In this document: positions 14,935-22,758 of the stretch, piece by piece
Numbering within the stretch: the first letter of the stretch is position 1
How the letters are laid out: the number at the start of each line of letters is the position of its first letter
Source: JACPHD01 sp964526325
GTDB taxonomy: Bacteria > Patescibacteriota > Patescibacteriia > Patescibacteriales > GWC2-42-12
Reading direction: 5' to 3'
Length of the DNA: 33,910 nt
NCBI GenBank assembly: GCA_964526325.1
Contig: CAZGKM010000014.1
Location: 1 to 33,910 of the forward strand
Made by a program: the position numbers and the translations under genes
Notes under the pieces: model-generated
What the model was told of the DNA's origin: nothing
Database searches by the model: none
Seen by the model: the letters and a program-made list of their open reading frames with translations, nothing else

Positions 14935-14958
14935 AAAACTCGCTAACAAGCGAGTTTT
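14935..14958. terminator. Bidirectional terminator between corA-like and dus
   Basis: The stem AAAACTCGCT/AGCGAGTTTT has a 4-base loop, with T on the plus side and T complement on the minus side. It serves the CorA-like gene and the converging dus gene. Confidence 0.85.
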
Positions 14959-14986
14959 TTGTTTGGGATTTGGAAATTGGGATTTG

Positions 14987-15979
14987 TTATTTTAAAATGT
15001 TTTCTACATCATGTAAGCTATTTACTTTAACGAATTTATTTCTTAATTCCGATGCATTTTTAAATCCGGCCACATACCAGCATAACTGCTTGCGCATTTC
15101 AATTATCCCCTGCCTGCCTTTTAATTTTTCTGCCAATCTGGCATGCTTTAGTATTATATTAAAAATCTCTTTCTTCCCTTTTGGTAAAAGAGGGCGGGGG
15201 GATTTTATTTCTTCAAATATCCACGGTCTGCCTAGCGCACCCTGGCCGATGCCTATGCCATCGGCGCCAGTTTTATTTAGAAGTTCGCAGGCGCTATTTT
15301 TGTTTTTGACTCCTCCGTTAGCTAAAAGCACACCTTTAACCAGACTCCGCGCTTGTTTAATCATCCTATAGTTAACTTCACCGGCATGACCTTGCGCCAA
15401 AGTCCGTCCATGTATCATCACGGCTTTAATATCCAAATCTTTTAATCGCTTTAAAAAATCCAGAGCCGTAATTTTTCCGACCTGCGACCTTATTTTTATG
15501 GATACCGGCAAAGCAGTATTATTTATTACAGCCTGGATTATAAGCCGTGATAATTTATAATTATTCATAAGCACGGCTCCGGCGCCCTGTTTAGCGACTT
15601 TCTTCACCGGACAGCCGAAATTTATATCAATGCCGTCAGGCTTGATTTTTTTTGCAATAAATTTCGCCACATAAGCAAAATGTTCTGGCTTACTGCCGAA
15701 CAGCTGAACAACATACGGCCGCTCTTTTTTATCAAAACGCATCAGCTCTAATGTTTTTTGAGAATTATAAAAAATAGCCGTAGCGCTAATCATTTCACTA
15801 TAAACCACATCCGCGCCGAATGTTTTACATATTTGCCGAAAAGCCGAATCGGTTACGCCGGCCATGGGCGCTAAGGCATAAATAGGTTTATTAATTTTTA
15901 ATTTATCCTTCGAAGCTTTAGCGAAGTAGGACCAAAAATTTTTTACCTCGTTAGAAATAACGATTTTTTGTTTTGCCAT
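14987..15979 (-). CDS. dus: tRNA-dihydrouridine synthase
   Basis: A 330-residue FMN enzyme that reduces uridines in the tRNA D loop using NADPH. The FMN barrel begins with LAPMAGVTDSAFR (36-48). The catalytic Cys123 sits in INFGCPVKKV. FMN-phosphate binding residues appear in GADGIGIGQGALGRPWIF (238-255). The order and length fit the DusB group. Two peptides look inserted. Residues 17-26 (SYFAKASKDK) come from an inverted-repeat DNA segment ahead of the barrel. Residues 260-269 (SPRPLLPKGK) come from a hairpin segment after the FMN site. Both fall in surface positions outside the catalytic core, so activity is expected. No Shine-Dalgarno sequence is visible. Confidence 0.93.
   Translation of the reverse strand: MAKQKIVISNEVKNFWSYFAKASKDKLKINKPIYALAPMAGVTDSAFRQICKTFGADVVYSEMISATAIFYNSQKTLELMRFDKKERPYVVQLFGSKPEHFAYVAKFIAKKIKPDGIDINFGCPVKKVAKQGAGAVLMNNYKLSRLIIQAVINNTALPVSIKIRSQVGKITALDFLKRLKDLDIKAVMIHGRTLAQGHAGEVNYRMIKQARSLVKGVLLANGGVKNKNSACELLNKTGADGIGIGQGALGRPWIFEEIKSPRPLLPKGKKEIFNIILKHARLAEKLKGRQGIIEMRKQLCWYVAGFKNASELRNKFVKVNSLHDVENILK
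15176..15194. repeat. Palindromic insertion inside dus, second
   Basis: A hairpin CCCTTTT-GGT-AAAAGAGGG lies in the DNA encoding SPRPLLPKGK of Dus. It behaves like a small in-frame palindromic insertion. Confidence 0.5.
15906..15931. repeat. Palindromic insertion inside dus, first
   Basis: An inverted repeat whose arms begin TCCTTCG and end CGAAGTAGGA encodes SYFAKASKDK of Dus. It resembles the coding palindromes (RPE type) described in Rickettsia in form; membership of that family is not claimed. Confidence 0.5.
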
Positions 15980-16037
15980 ATTTTAATAATTTATCCAATT
16001 TAAATTCATAATTCCTAACGCAATGAATAAAAAAAAT

Positions 16038-16067
16038 GCGCGCCGCTTCTCATCAAGAAGGGCGCGC
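16038..16067. terminator. Strong GC-rich terminator after the microprotein gene
   Basis: The stem GCGCGCC(G)CTTCT / AGAAG-GGCGCGC has a 5-base loop. On the minus strand it is followed by eight T, ending the cysS/microprotein transcript. The plus side has only a weak T tract. Confidence 0.85.
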
Positions 16068-16076
16068 GGTTTTGAA

Positions 16077-16217
16077 TTATACCCTTTTTTTAAATATGCT
16101 GCTCCATAAATCAGTAAATAACTCAGCAAACGGCGCAGCGCAAACAAAGATCAATAAAAACGCTATAAGATACTCTCTTGAATCCACCTTGCTTAAATAA
16201 TTCAAAACAACTTCCAT
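16077..16217 (-). CDS. 46-residue membrane microprotein
   Basis: A 47-codon frame with stop. Its N-terminus is MEVVLNYLSK, then VDSREY, and a hydrophobic segment LIAFLLIFVCAAPFAELF (residues 17-34). It ends SSIFKKRV, a basic tail, so a single-pass inner-membrane protein with a basic C-terminal end is likely. The support is a strong Shine-Dalgarno sequence (AGGAGGGG at 16221-16228, 5 bases from the ATG measured from AGGAGG). The start lies 13 bases after the cysS stop, and a strong terminator follows directly at 16038-16067. The frame is too short for routine gene calling. The function is unknown; coupling to cysS is only positional. Confidence 0.7.
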   Translation of the reverse strand: MEVVLNYLSKVDSREYLIAFLLIFVCAAPFAELFTDLWSSIFKKRV

Positions 16218-16220
16218 AAT

Positions 16221-16228
16221 CCCCTCCT
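16221..16228 (-). promoter_or_regulatory. Strong Shine-Dalgarno of the microprotein gene
   Basis: The minus strand reads AGGAGGGG, followed by ATT and the ATG at 16217. It is one of only two strong ribosome-binding sites seen in the window, and it decides that this short frame is real. Confidence 0.75.
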
Positions 16229-16230
16229 TT

Positions 16231-17634
16231 TTATTTTTTTAATACTCTTTGCCCATTTTTAGTATCTTCAATATTATAGCCTGATTTTTCAATTATTTGC
16301 CTTAATCTATCTGATTCAGCCCAATTTTTTTCTTCTCTGGCTTTCTCTCTGGCTCTAATTATTTTTTCAATTTCAGCTGGGACTTTTTCTTCTTCCAATA
16401 TTTCGGCCAAGCCCAAACTTAAAACTTCATCAAAATCTAAAACTGTGGCTAATTTTTCTTTATCAGTTAATTTTGACTTTAAAACTTCCTGTACTATGGC
16501 CAGCGTCTGCGGCATATTTAAATCGTCATTAATCGCCTTTATAAATTCTTTTTTAAAATTAGCATTTATACTTAATACTTTTAGCTTTTTACTTTCAACT
16601 TTTAACTCCCTAATCTGATTATTTAAGTGCTCTAAGCCTAACTGGGCGTTAGTAATAGCCGCTTCGTTATATTCCATTGATTTGCGGTAATGAGTGCCGA
16701 GAGCCGCATAACGATAAGTCAGCGGATTAATGCCCTTTTTTATTAAAGCATTTTCCAAAGTTAAAAAATTATCTCCGCTTTTAGCCATTTTCTTTCCACC
16801 GGTGATATTTAAAAAAGCTCCATGCAGCCAATAGTTAACCCAAGGGCTTTTACCCGTTGCCGCTTCCGATTGCGCTATTTCGTTAGTGTGATGGACGCCG
16901 ATATGGTCAATCCCGCCGCAATGGATATCAAAATGTTCTCCCAAATACTTTATGCTCATGGCCGAACACTCAATATGCCAGCCAGGAAAACCAATGCCCC
17001 AGGGCGAAGTCCATTCCATCTGCCTATTCGCATTATCCGGTGAAAATTTCCACAAAGCGAAATCCGTGGCGTTCTTTTTTTCATCATTTTTTTCAACTCT
17101 GGCGCCTTCTTTTAAAGCTTCAATATTCTGCCGGCTTAATTTTGTATAATTTTTAAATTTAGACGTATTGAAATAAATACCGTCGGAAATTTTATAAGTA
17201 TAACCTTTTTTTTCTAAAACTTTTATCAAATTAATCTGTTCTTTTATATGGCTGGTCGCCTTGCACCAGATATCAGGCTCTAAAATATTTAATTTTTTAA
17301 TATCATCGCGGAAAGCTTGAGTATAAAATTCGGCTATTTGCCAGGCTGTCTTGCCTTCGCGCTTAGCTCCGACTTCAAGCTTATCTTCGCCCATGTCGCG
17401 ATCGCCGGTCAAATGCCCGACATCGGTTATATTCATTACATGCTTTACTTTATAACCGTTATAAAGTAAAACGCGCTTTAAAACATCTTCAAACAAATAA
17501 GATCGCAGATTACCGATATGCGCGTAATTATAAACCGTCGGCCCGCAAGTATAAAGCCCGACCCGGTCTTTTTTTATCGGTTTGAATTCTTCTTTTTTCC
17601 GAGTTAAAGTGTTATATAGAAATAATTTATTCAT
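16231..17634 (-). CDS. cysS: Cysteinyl-tRNA synthetase
   Basis: A 467-residue class I synthetase that charges tRNA-Cys. The active-site zinc ligands are C30 (YTCGPTVY), C223 (HIECSAM), H248 and E252 (HHTNE). The HIGH-type motif is H39-I-G-N42, normal for this enzyme. The KMSKS loop reads KMAKS at 282-286, a variant often seen. Near residues 343-353 an apparent insertion (ELKVESKKLKV) is encoded by an AAGTTGAAAGTAAAAAG-like low-complexity tract and lies in the helical bundle away from the catalytic site. The C-terminal region is short, as in compact CysRS. Downstream, 13 bases away, is the 46-residue microprotein. No Shine-Dalgarno sequence precedes it. Confidence 0.96.
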   Translation of the reverse strand: MNKLFLYNTLTRKKEEFKPIKKDRVGLYTCGPTVYNYAHIGNLRSYLFEDVLKRVLLYNGYKVKHVMNITDVGHLTGDRDMGEDKLEVGAKREGKTAWQIAEFYTQAFRDDIKKLNILEPDIWCKATSHIKEQINLIKVLEKKGYTYKISDGIYFNTSKFKNYTKLSRQNIEALKEGARVEKNDEKKNATDFALWKFSPDNANRQMEWTSPWGIGFPGWHIECSAMSIKYLGEHFDIHCGGIDHIGVHHTNEIAQSEAATGKSPWVNYWLHGAFLNITGGKKMAKSGDNFLTLENALIKKGINPLTYRYAALGTHYRKSMEYNEAAITNAQLGLEHLNNQIRELKVESKKLKVLSINANFKKEFIKAINDDLNMPQTLAIVQEVLKSKLTDKEKLATVLDFDEVLSLGLAEILEEEKVPAEIEKIIRAREKAREEKNWAESDRLRQIIEKSGYNIEDTKNGQRVLKK

Positions 17635-17678
17635 ATATTAATAATAGCTAAAAAACTAACTAAAATCAAATATAAAAA

Positions 17679-17703
17679 GAGCCAAACTATTTTAGTCTGG
17701 CTC
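17679..17703 (-). terminator. Terminator of the glycosyltransferase-like gene
   Basis: The stem GAGCCA(A)ACT / AGT(C)TGGCTC is followed on the minus strand by a run of five T. It lies just after the stop codon of 17718-18584 and before cysS. Confidence 0.82.
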
Positions 17704-17717
17704 ACGTTGTATTATTA

Positions 17718-18584
17718 TTATTCTTGATGATACCGTGAGAATAAACGGTTCATCGTTGCAGAAAAACTCAGTTCAGGAAAAATCATTTTGGCGTATTCCG
17801 CCATAACAATTGCCTGCCTGGCTACCTTAATAAGGTGATTCCTACCCCTTTCACTGCCGGGTTCAAAATTAGTGTCCCACTCAAGTGGGTTTTCTCTCCC
17901 AACCATGCCCCAGCGAAAATCAGGGTTAATCTTCATGATTCTTAGCATGGCGTGGAAATCTTCCATGCCTGCTAAAAGCACCTCGCCGAATTCCTCGGTA
18001 TTAACAGTACTACCGGTACCATTGCACTCCGGAGCAAAACCATCAACGCTTTTTAACGCCGCAACATTCCAAATAGCTGCGGTATTTTGCGCCATGTTCC
18101 ATTGAGTTTTTTCCCACCAGTTTTCACGCAACAAACCGGCGACTAACAACTTTCTCTGCTCCATAAAATCCATGGTTTTAGCTATTAAATAACCATCTAT
18201 ATATATCTCTGGCGACCACATCATGACATAATCATCTTTCTGGGTAAACTCGAGACCCATATTAAGAGCGTTGCCACTCCCGGGGTTTTTGCCCCAATCG
18301 AGACAAACCATTGTAATAATTCTTTTGCAAGCCACTTCTTCTGGAAATGTTTCCCGAAGTGCCGCTACGGTCGGAGTAATATTTTTTCCAATCAAATTTT
18401 CTGCTAAATTACTCCTTAAATCTCCGTTTGTAACTACCACAATTCTTTTTACTGTTTCCTGAAAACGCAAAAGCTTTCTGATCGGCTTTGCTACTTTTTC
18501 TTTAAAAAATTCGGCATTAAACTTTTTCCCAACTCCTCCGGTTCCTGTCTGAAACGACCTTGTTACTACCGTGATTGCTTGCAT
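17718..18584 (-). CDS. Putative GT-A-fold (glycosyltransferase-like) protein
   Basis: A 288-residue soluble protein. The first 150 residues have an alternating beta/alpha pattern: ITVVTRSF, then KRIVVVTNGD, RIITMVCLDWGKNPGSGNALNMGLE, and DDYVMMWSPEIYIDGYLI. This layout resembles the GT-A fold of family-2-type glycosyltransferases: a G-x-G-x-A-x-N-x-G stretch, then a strand ending at the nucleotide-sugar site. The expected DxD is not intact (SPE in its place), so the catalytic assignment is open. No export signal is visible. It has an excellent Shine-Dalgarno sequence (18592-18598), rare here, and a GC content above that of neighbouring genes, hinting at a different expression level or origin. 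It lies 57 bases beyond the M23 peptidase gene and may be its co-transcribed partner in envelope work. Confidence 0.5.
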   Translation of the reverse strand: MQAITVVTRSFQTGTGGVGKKFNAEFFKEKVAKPIRKLLRFQETVKRIVVVTNGDLRSNLAENLIGKNITPTVAALRETFPEEVACKRIITMVCLDWGKNPGSGNALNMGLEFTQKDDYVMMWSPEIYIDGYLIAKTMDFMEQRKLLVAGLLRENWWEKTQWNMAQNTAAIWNVAALKSVDGFAPECNGTGSTVNTEEFGEVLLAGMEDFHAMLRIMKINPDFRWGMVGRENPLEWDTNFEPGSERGRNHLIKVARQAIVMAEYAKMIFPELSFSATMNRLFSRYHQE

Positions 18585-18591
18585 TTATCGA

Positions 18592-18598
18592 CCTCCTT
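18592..18598 (-). promoter_or_regulatory. Strong Shine-Dalgarno of the GT-like gene
   Basis: The minus strand reads AAGGAGG, 7 bases before the ATG at 18584, a perfect anti-16S match. It confirms this start and contrasts with neighbouring genes. Confidence 0.75.
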
Positions 18599-18641
18599 AT
18601 TTAATTTTAAAGATCAAAATATATTAATTTACTGTTATTTT

Positions 18642-21600
18642 TTATAAATAATTCTCCGGATTTACGCTCTCGCCGTTGAGTAAAACTTCAAAATGCAGAT
18701 GCGCTCCGTTAGTATACGGTCCGGCGCCGGTTGTGCCGGGCGTACCGCCGGATAAGCCGATAATATCGCCTTGTTTAACTGTATCGCCTGCTTGAACGTC
18801 AATTCGGGATAAATGGGCATACCTTGTTATTAGTCCGTTGCCATGATTGATAGCGACATAACTCGCCTGTTCGACCGAACCGCTGACAACCTCGCTAACG
18901 GTTCCATCACCGGCGGCTTTAACCGGCGTACCCTGCGCAACCGAAATATCAATACCGGTATGCTGACCAACTGTATTAAGGTAAGGATAGCTGGGATCAT
19001 GCCAACCGTAAGTTATAGTACCGTTAACCGGTTTGATAAATGTATTTGCCGTACCACCGTCAGATTGGTCGTCGTCCGCGCTATTTCCCCCGGTAGCGAT
19101 TGTAAAACTATAATTATCGGTCGGATCGCCGCTGATTAACGCTACTACTCTTGAAGTTTTCCCTTGGGCTTTAAAATCGCTGAAATAAATATCCATATTT
19201 TGATCTGCGATTAATTCGCCGGTCTTAACATGAACATCAAAGACTGCTTCTTCGCCGACTTTAATTATATAACCGCCTAAACTGATTTTATTGGCGCCGG
19301 CTACCGGCCGAGTTATAGTACTGCCGGCTGTTCTTTGCGTATCGCGATCCACAATTTTTAAATTGCTATAACCCAAACTATAAGTTAATTCCTGATCAGC
19401 CGCGTTAATCGTTATCGATTGAAGCCTTAAATCTTCAATTCCGGTATTTTTTACTTTAAATCCGGCCACAACATTATCATCAACTCCTCTGGTGACATAA
19501 CCTTCGGTAACTTTGGTAATTTCCGCGGAAGCCGGCCCGAAGGCAGTTTTACGGCTATTAACATTTAAATTATTAACCACGGCCGGTATTAAGGAATTAT
19601 TATTAACCGCGGCTATATTGCTAATTGCCAATTGAATTTCCGAGGCTTTAAGATCGGTTTCCGTATCGGCATATATTTTAATTTCCGCTCTTGTGCCTGA
19701 CTTTAAAATATATTTAAAACTTCCTACGGCCAATTCGCTGGAATAAGGGTTAGCAATCGTTTTAACTTTGGTTGAACCGATATAGAATTTTAAATTGCTA
19801 AAACCATTATCAAAAGAAATAACGCCTGAGCTATCGGTACCGCGGGAAATTGTCATATCGGTTATTTTAGTATCGCCGCCGGACGCGCCTTCGATAATAA
19901 AGCTGGCTATCTTAATATTTTTTTGTCCTTTAGTAAAGGTCTGGTCGCCAAGTTCGTTATTAGGATAAAGATAAAGATTGGATTTGCTGACAATTAATTT
20001 AGCGCCGGCGATATTTTCCGCATCGGTGAACAAAGCGCCGCCGTCAATGCGATAGCTAAGATTATTAAATATTACTTTATAATAACCGCCGTTTGGCGCA
20101 TTGTCTGGTATTTCAGCCACTAAAGTAACAATTAAATTCTTTTTTGCGGTTAAATTCAAACCGTTTAAGCCGACATTAACCGCGCCGTTATTAAATGTGC
20201 TGCCGTTAAAATAACCGTAGACTTCACCGCTATTATAATTAACCAAATATACGGTTTCGGTTAAACCCGGCATAGTACTGCTTTTTTCCAAGCTGAAGTT
20301 CATGCTGCTTAATCTAATATTTTGGTTGGTATTTCTGACTTCAAAATTGCCGATAATCACGCCCGTCTCTTTGGTGAAAACTTTATTATTTGCTTTTAAA
20401 TCTTTAGCCACAACGCCAATCGTTTTTCTTTTGATAGTGATAATTTCATCAAGATTGGTTATATTCACATACAAATTAAAATTTCCTTGCGAGCTTGAAA
20501 CTTTGGCTTTATCAAGGTTAAAATTAACCGTGCTGTTTCCGCCGTTTATAACATCGGCTAAAATAGTAAAGGTTTCATCACCGCTTTTTCTGATTTTATA
20601 ATCATTTAATCTAAAAATTAATTCTCTTTCATTAGTCATTGAGGGCGAGACCGAAACAATCTGGCCGGCCTTATTTTTCAGTTTGAAATTATTAAGGCTT
20701 GGCGCACCGGAGTCGCCATAATTGGCAAATTTTAATTCTTGAATAAAAACATCGGCTCGGCCGGAAGTCTCGGCTATATTGAATTTGCCGACATTTTTTT
20801 CCGTTGTGCCGATAAGCGCTTGGTTGTTATTAATACTTAGAGATTGTTCGCTAACAGCAACTTTTTCCAAAATATTTTTGCCATTAAGAAGCTTAAATGT
20901 TTCACCAATCAAAGGAAAAACTCCGGTAGCTTGAGAGTCTGCGATATTTGACGCCTGATTAATAGCGACCGCAAGGGTATGATTAAGAATATCGGCCGTA
21001 CTATCGTTAAAATTTATATAAACTTTTATTTTTTTAATTTCACCCGGCTTAACAATAATTGATTGGCTATTCAGATTAAAGACAGCCTGTTTGTTATTCG
21101 GATACGAAATAATCGGATATGGGATATCGCTTTCGTTAGTTAAATAAATTTCCTTAATTATATCCTGGTTAAAAACACCTTTTAAATCCAAAACTAATCT
21201 TGTAATTTCAGCCGGCGCTCTGTCGGCTTTTATGCTAAAAACAGCCAATAAATTATCTTGAGTGTTTACGACTAAATAATCGGCTTTCGGGCTGGAACTA
21301 TCTAAGCCAATCTGCAGAAGATTGCCGCTATAATTTCCTATCGCACCGGCAGCTTTAAATCCAGTAGTTTCATATTCATTTAAATCAGCCTGAGCGATTG
21401 TTATAATATCCGACCATTTAAAGCCAGAATTAACAAACTGCTGAGCTGATTCTATGAGAGCTTTCCGGCCCTCTGAAATATAATAAACAGCCTTGCTATT
21501 GCCGGATTTAACCAGGCTAACTTCGGGCCATTTATTTAATTCTGAATTGCTAATGACTTTAATATCGCTCCACTTATTGCCATAAGCTAAAAAAGCTTTG

Positions 21601-21866
21601 GCGTTGACATAGGCTTTTTTTACTCCGCGGGCATGGTCTAAATAATATACCGTAGGATTATCCGCAGTTTTAACTTGTTTAATTTCAGGATTAACGCCAA
21701 AAGCCGCATCAACGTTTTGCCCGTTAATAGCCAAATAGCCGATAGTAATTAAGGTAATAATGGATAATATAAATTTAACTGCCAAAAGAATGGCTAATAA
21801 TCTATATTTTTTAGATTTACCTGGGTTGAAGATTAAATTTTTAGCTAATTTTAGAGTATTAAACAT
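18642..21866 (-). CDS. Surface M23 (LytM-type) peptidase with long repeat ectodomain
   Basis: A 1074-residue membrane-anchored peptidoglycan hydrolase. One N-terminal membrane helix lies near residues 22-46. Residues 60-170 hold two copies of a motif of the type VYYLDHARGVKKAYVNA...YGNKWSDI, a sensor- or adhesion-like repeat. Residues 180-945 are a long beta-sandwich-like region rich in Asn, Ser and Val, with repeated V-x-I-x-L strand patterns. Residues about 955-1074 are the M23 domain: zinc ligands His969 and Asp973 (HTGID), His1018 (YAHLS), and His1056/His1058 (GAHLHFE). The zinc set is complete, so it should be active. Members cut peptide cross-links during growth, division or attack on other cells. 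It has its own promoter, and an inverted repeat covers the promoter region. Confidence 0.85.
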   Translation of the reverse strand: MFNTLKLAKNLIFNPGKSKKYRLLAILLAVKFILSIITLITIGYLAINGQNVDAAFGVNPEIKQVKTADNPTVYYLDHARGVKKAYVNAKAFLAYGNKWSDIKVISNSELNKWPEVSLVKSGNSKAVYYISEGRKALIESAQQFVNSGFKWSDIITIAQADLNEYETTGFKAAGAIGNYSGNLLQIGLDSSSPKADYLVVNTQDNLLAVFSIKADRAPAEITRLVLDLKGVFNQDIIKEIYLTNESDIPYPIISYPNNKQAVFNLNSQSIIVKPGEIKKIKVYINFNDSTADILNHTLAVAINQASNIADSQATGVFPLIGETFKLLNGKNILEKVAVSEQSLSINNNQALIGTTEKNVGKFNIAETSGRADVFIQELKFANYGDSGAPSLNNFKLKNKAGQIVSVSPSMTNERELIFRLNDYKIRKSGDETFTILADVINGGNSTVNFNLDKAKVSSSQGNFNLYVNITNLDEIITIKRKTIGVVAKDLKANNKVFTKETGVIIGNFEVRNTNQNIRLSSMNFSLEKSSTMPGLTETVYLVNYNSGEVYGYFNGSTFNNGAVNVGLNGLNLTAKKNLIVTLVAEIPDNAPNGGYYKVIFNNLSYRIDGGALFTDAENIAGAKLIVSKSNLYLYPNNELGDQTFTKGQKNIKIASFIIEGASGGDTKITDMTISRGTDSSGVISFDNGFSNLKFYIGSTKVKTIANPYSSELAVGSFKYILKSGTRAEIKIYADTETDLKASEIQLAISNIAAVNNNSLIPAVVNNLNVNSRKTAFGPASAEITKVTEGYVTRGVDDNVVAGFKVKNTGIEDLRLQSITINAADQELTYSLGYSNLKIVDRDTQRTAGSTITRPVAGANKISLGGYIIKVGEEAVFDVHVKTGELIADQNMDIYFSDFKAQGKTSRVVALISGDPTDNYSFTIATGGNSADDDQSDGGTANTFIKPVNGTITYGWHDPSYPYLNTVGQHTGIDISVAQGTPVKAAGDGTVSEVVSGSVEQASYVAINHGNGLITRYAHLSRIDVQAGDTVKQGDIIGLSGGTPGTTGAGPYTNGAHLHFEVLLNGESVNPENYL

Positions 21867-21870
21867 AAAA

Positions 21871-21920
21871 AATAGTGAATAAATTTACATAACTTATTAC
21901 TATATCATATATTCACTATT
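21871..21920. promoter_or_regulatory. Perfect 11-bp inverted repeat across the M23 promoter
   Basis: AATAGTGAATA (21871-21881) and TATTCACTATT (21910-21920) are exact inverted copies with a 28-base centre. One arm is in the -35/-10 spacer and the other just before the ATG, so it looks like an operator pair. A leader hairpin is less likely, because one arm lies upstream of the start of transcription. Confidence 0.5.
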
Positions 21921-21927
21921 ATGTCAA
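21899..21927 (-). promoter_or_regulatory. Promoter of the M23 peptidase gene
   Basis: On the minus strand TTGACA (21922-21927), a 17-base spacer and TATAGT (21899-21904) with an extended -10 (TGA). This is among the best promoters in the window. The 5' leader is about 25 bases. Confidence 0.75.
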
Positions 21928-21938
21928 ATACCAACAAA

Positions 21939-21965
21939 AAACCCTCTTCTACGAAAGGAGGGTTT
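21939..21965 (-). terminator. Terminator of the winged-helix gene
   Basis: The hairpin AAACCCTC...GAGGGTTT, with mismatches near its loop, is followed on the minus strand by T-rich sequence. It ends the gene at 22021-22626 and separates it from the M23 gene. Confidence 0.75.
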
Positions 21966-22020
21966 GTTAATTGAACTATTTTTAAATAGTGTGGCAATTA
22001 AATTCGGTTAATTTTTATCA

Positions 22021-22626
22021 TTAACTCAAACCAACATCATCAATTACCACAAGCTTTCTTCCGTCTAAAATACCATAGAGAAATATATCGGTAATATCGC
22101 GGCGGTATTTAAATTCATGATAATCAAAAACTGTAAAATTAATTTCTTTCCCTAATTCAACTTCTAATTCCCTGATTAGTTTCACCAACTTAATTTTATT
22201 AATTTTACCCACAATCAGTATGTCAATCAACGTATTGGGATTATTGACAAAAATACCGGTCAATACCAATAATTTTACTTTGCCGATTGAGTTAAGTTTT
22301 CTCACAAAATCTTTCTCGTATAAAATCTGAGCTTTAACGATTAAGGCCTTAATCTCGTCGAACAAAACAAAATTAGGATTAGCTCGAAAATATTTTTTTT
22401 CCTGGCCGCCGGCTATTTCCTTTTTTCCTTTCCCCTCCTCTTCATTTTTCATATCTGACGTTAAAATGCCAAACTTCTCAAGATTTTCCAATTCCCGCCG
22501 GACAGAATTAAGCTGAAGTTTTAAATCACGCGACAATTGCCTAATAAAAAACTTCTCCGCGGGATTTAAGAGAAATAACTTCAATATTTTAACTCGTGAA
22601 TTTGATCCGAATAATTTTTCCAGCAT
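22021..22626 (-). CDS. Winged-helix protein with degenerate nucleotidyltransferase-like domain
   Basis: A 201-residue protein. Residues 1-90 form a winged helix-turn-helix: KILKLFLLNPAEKFFIRQLSR, then SVRRELENLEKFGIL, and a wing with a charged loop (KNEEEGKGKKE). Residues 100-201 follow the MNT-type nucleotidyltransferase fold: VKLLVLTGIF...NTLIDILIVGK. The catalytic Gly-Ser and Asp-x-Asp pairs are lost; there is G-I-F and D-I-L, so enzyme activity is unlikely. Winged-helix/MNT fusions of this kind are often called transcriptional regulators. It may bind DNA and sense a ligand with the dead NTase fold. It is transcribed divergently from the 763-residue gene, a possible target. Confidence 0.7.
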   Translation of the reverse strand: MLEKLFGSNSRVKILKLFLLNPAEKFFIRQLSRDLKLQLNSVRRELENLEKFGILTSDMKNEEEGKGKKEIAGGQEKKYFRANPNFVLFDEIKALIVKAQILYEKDFVRKLNSIGKVKLLVLTGIFVNNPNTLIDILIVGKINKIKLVKLIRELEVELGKEINFTVFDYHEFKYRRDITDIFLYGILDGRKLVVIDDVGLS

Positions 22627-22693
22627 ATTAAAATCGATATAATTTATAAAAAACCGCCTAATTTACAAAATTCCCTTTTCTTTAATTTTATTG

Positions 22694-22699
22694 TATAAT
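22694..22699 (+). promoter_or_regulatory. Possible -10 of the 763-residue gene
   Basis: A TATAAT lies 60 bases upstream of the start codon, on the plus strand. No convincing -35 is found (TTCCCT at 22671-22676). Confidence 0.35.
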
Positions 22700-22758
22700 A
22701 AACTTACCATTTAGTCAAAGCTAATATTTTTTATTATTAGTTTATTTTTGTTTATATT

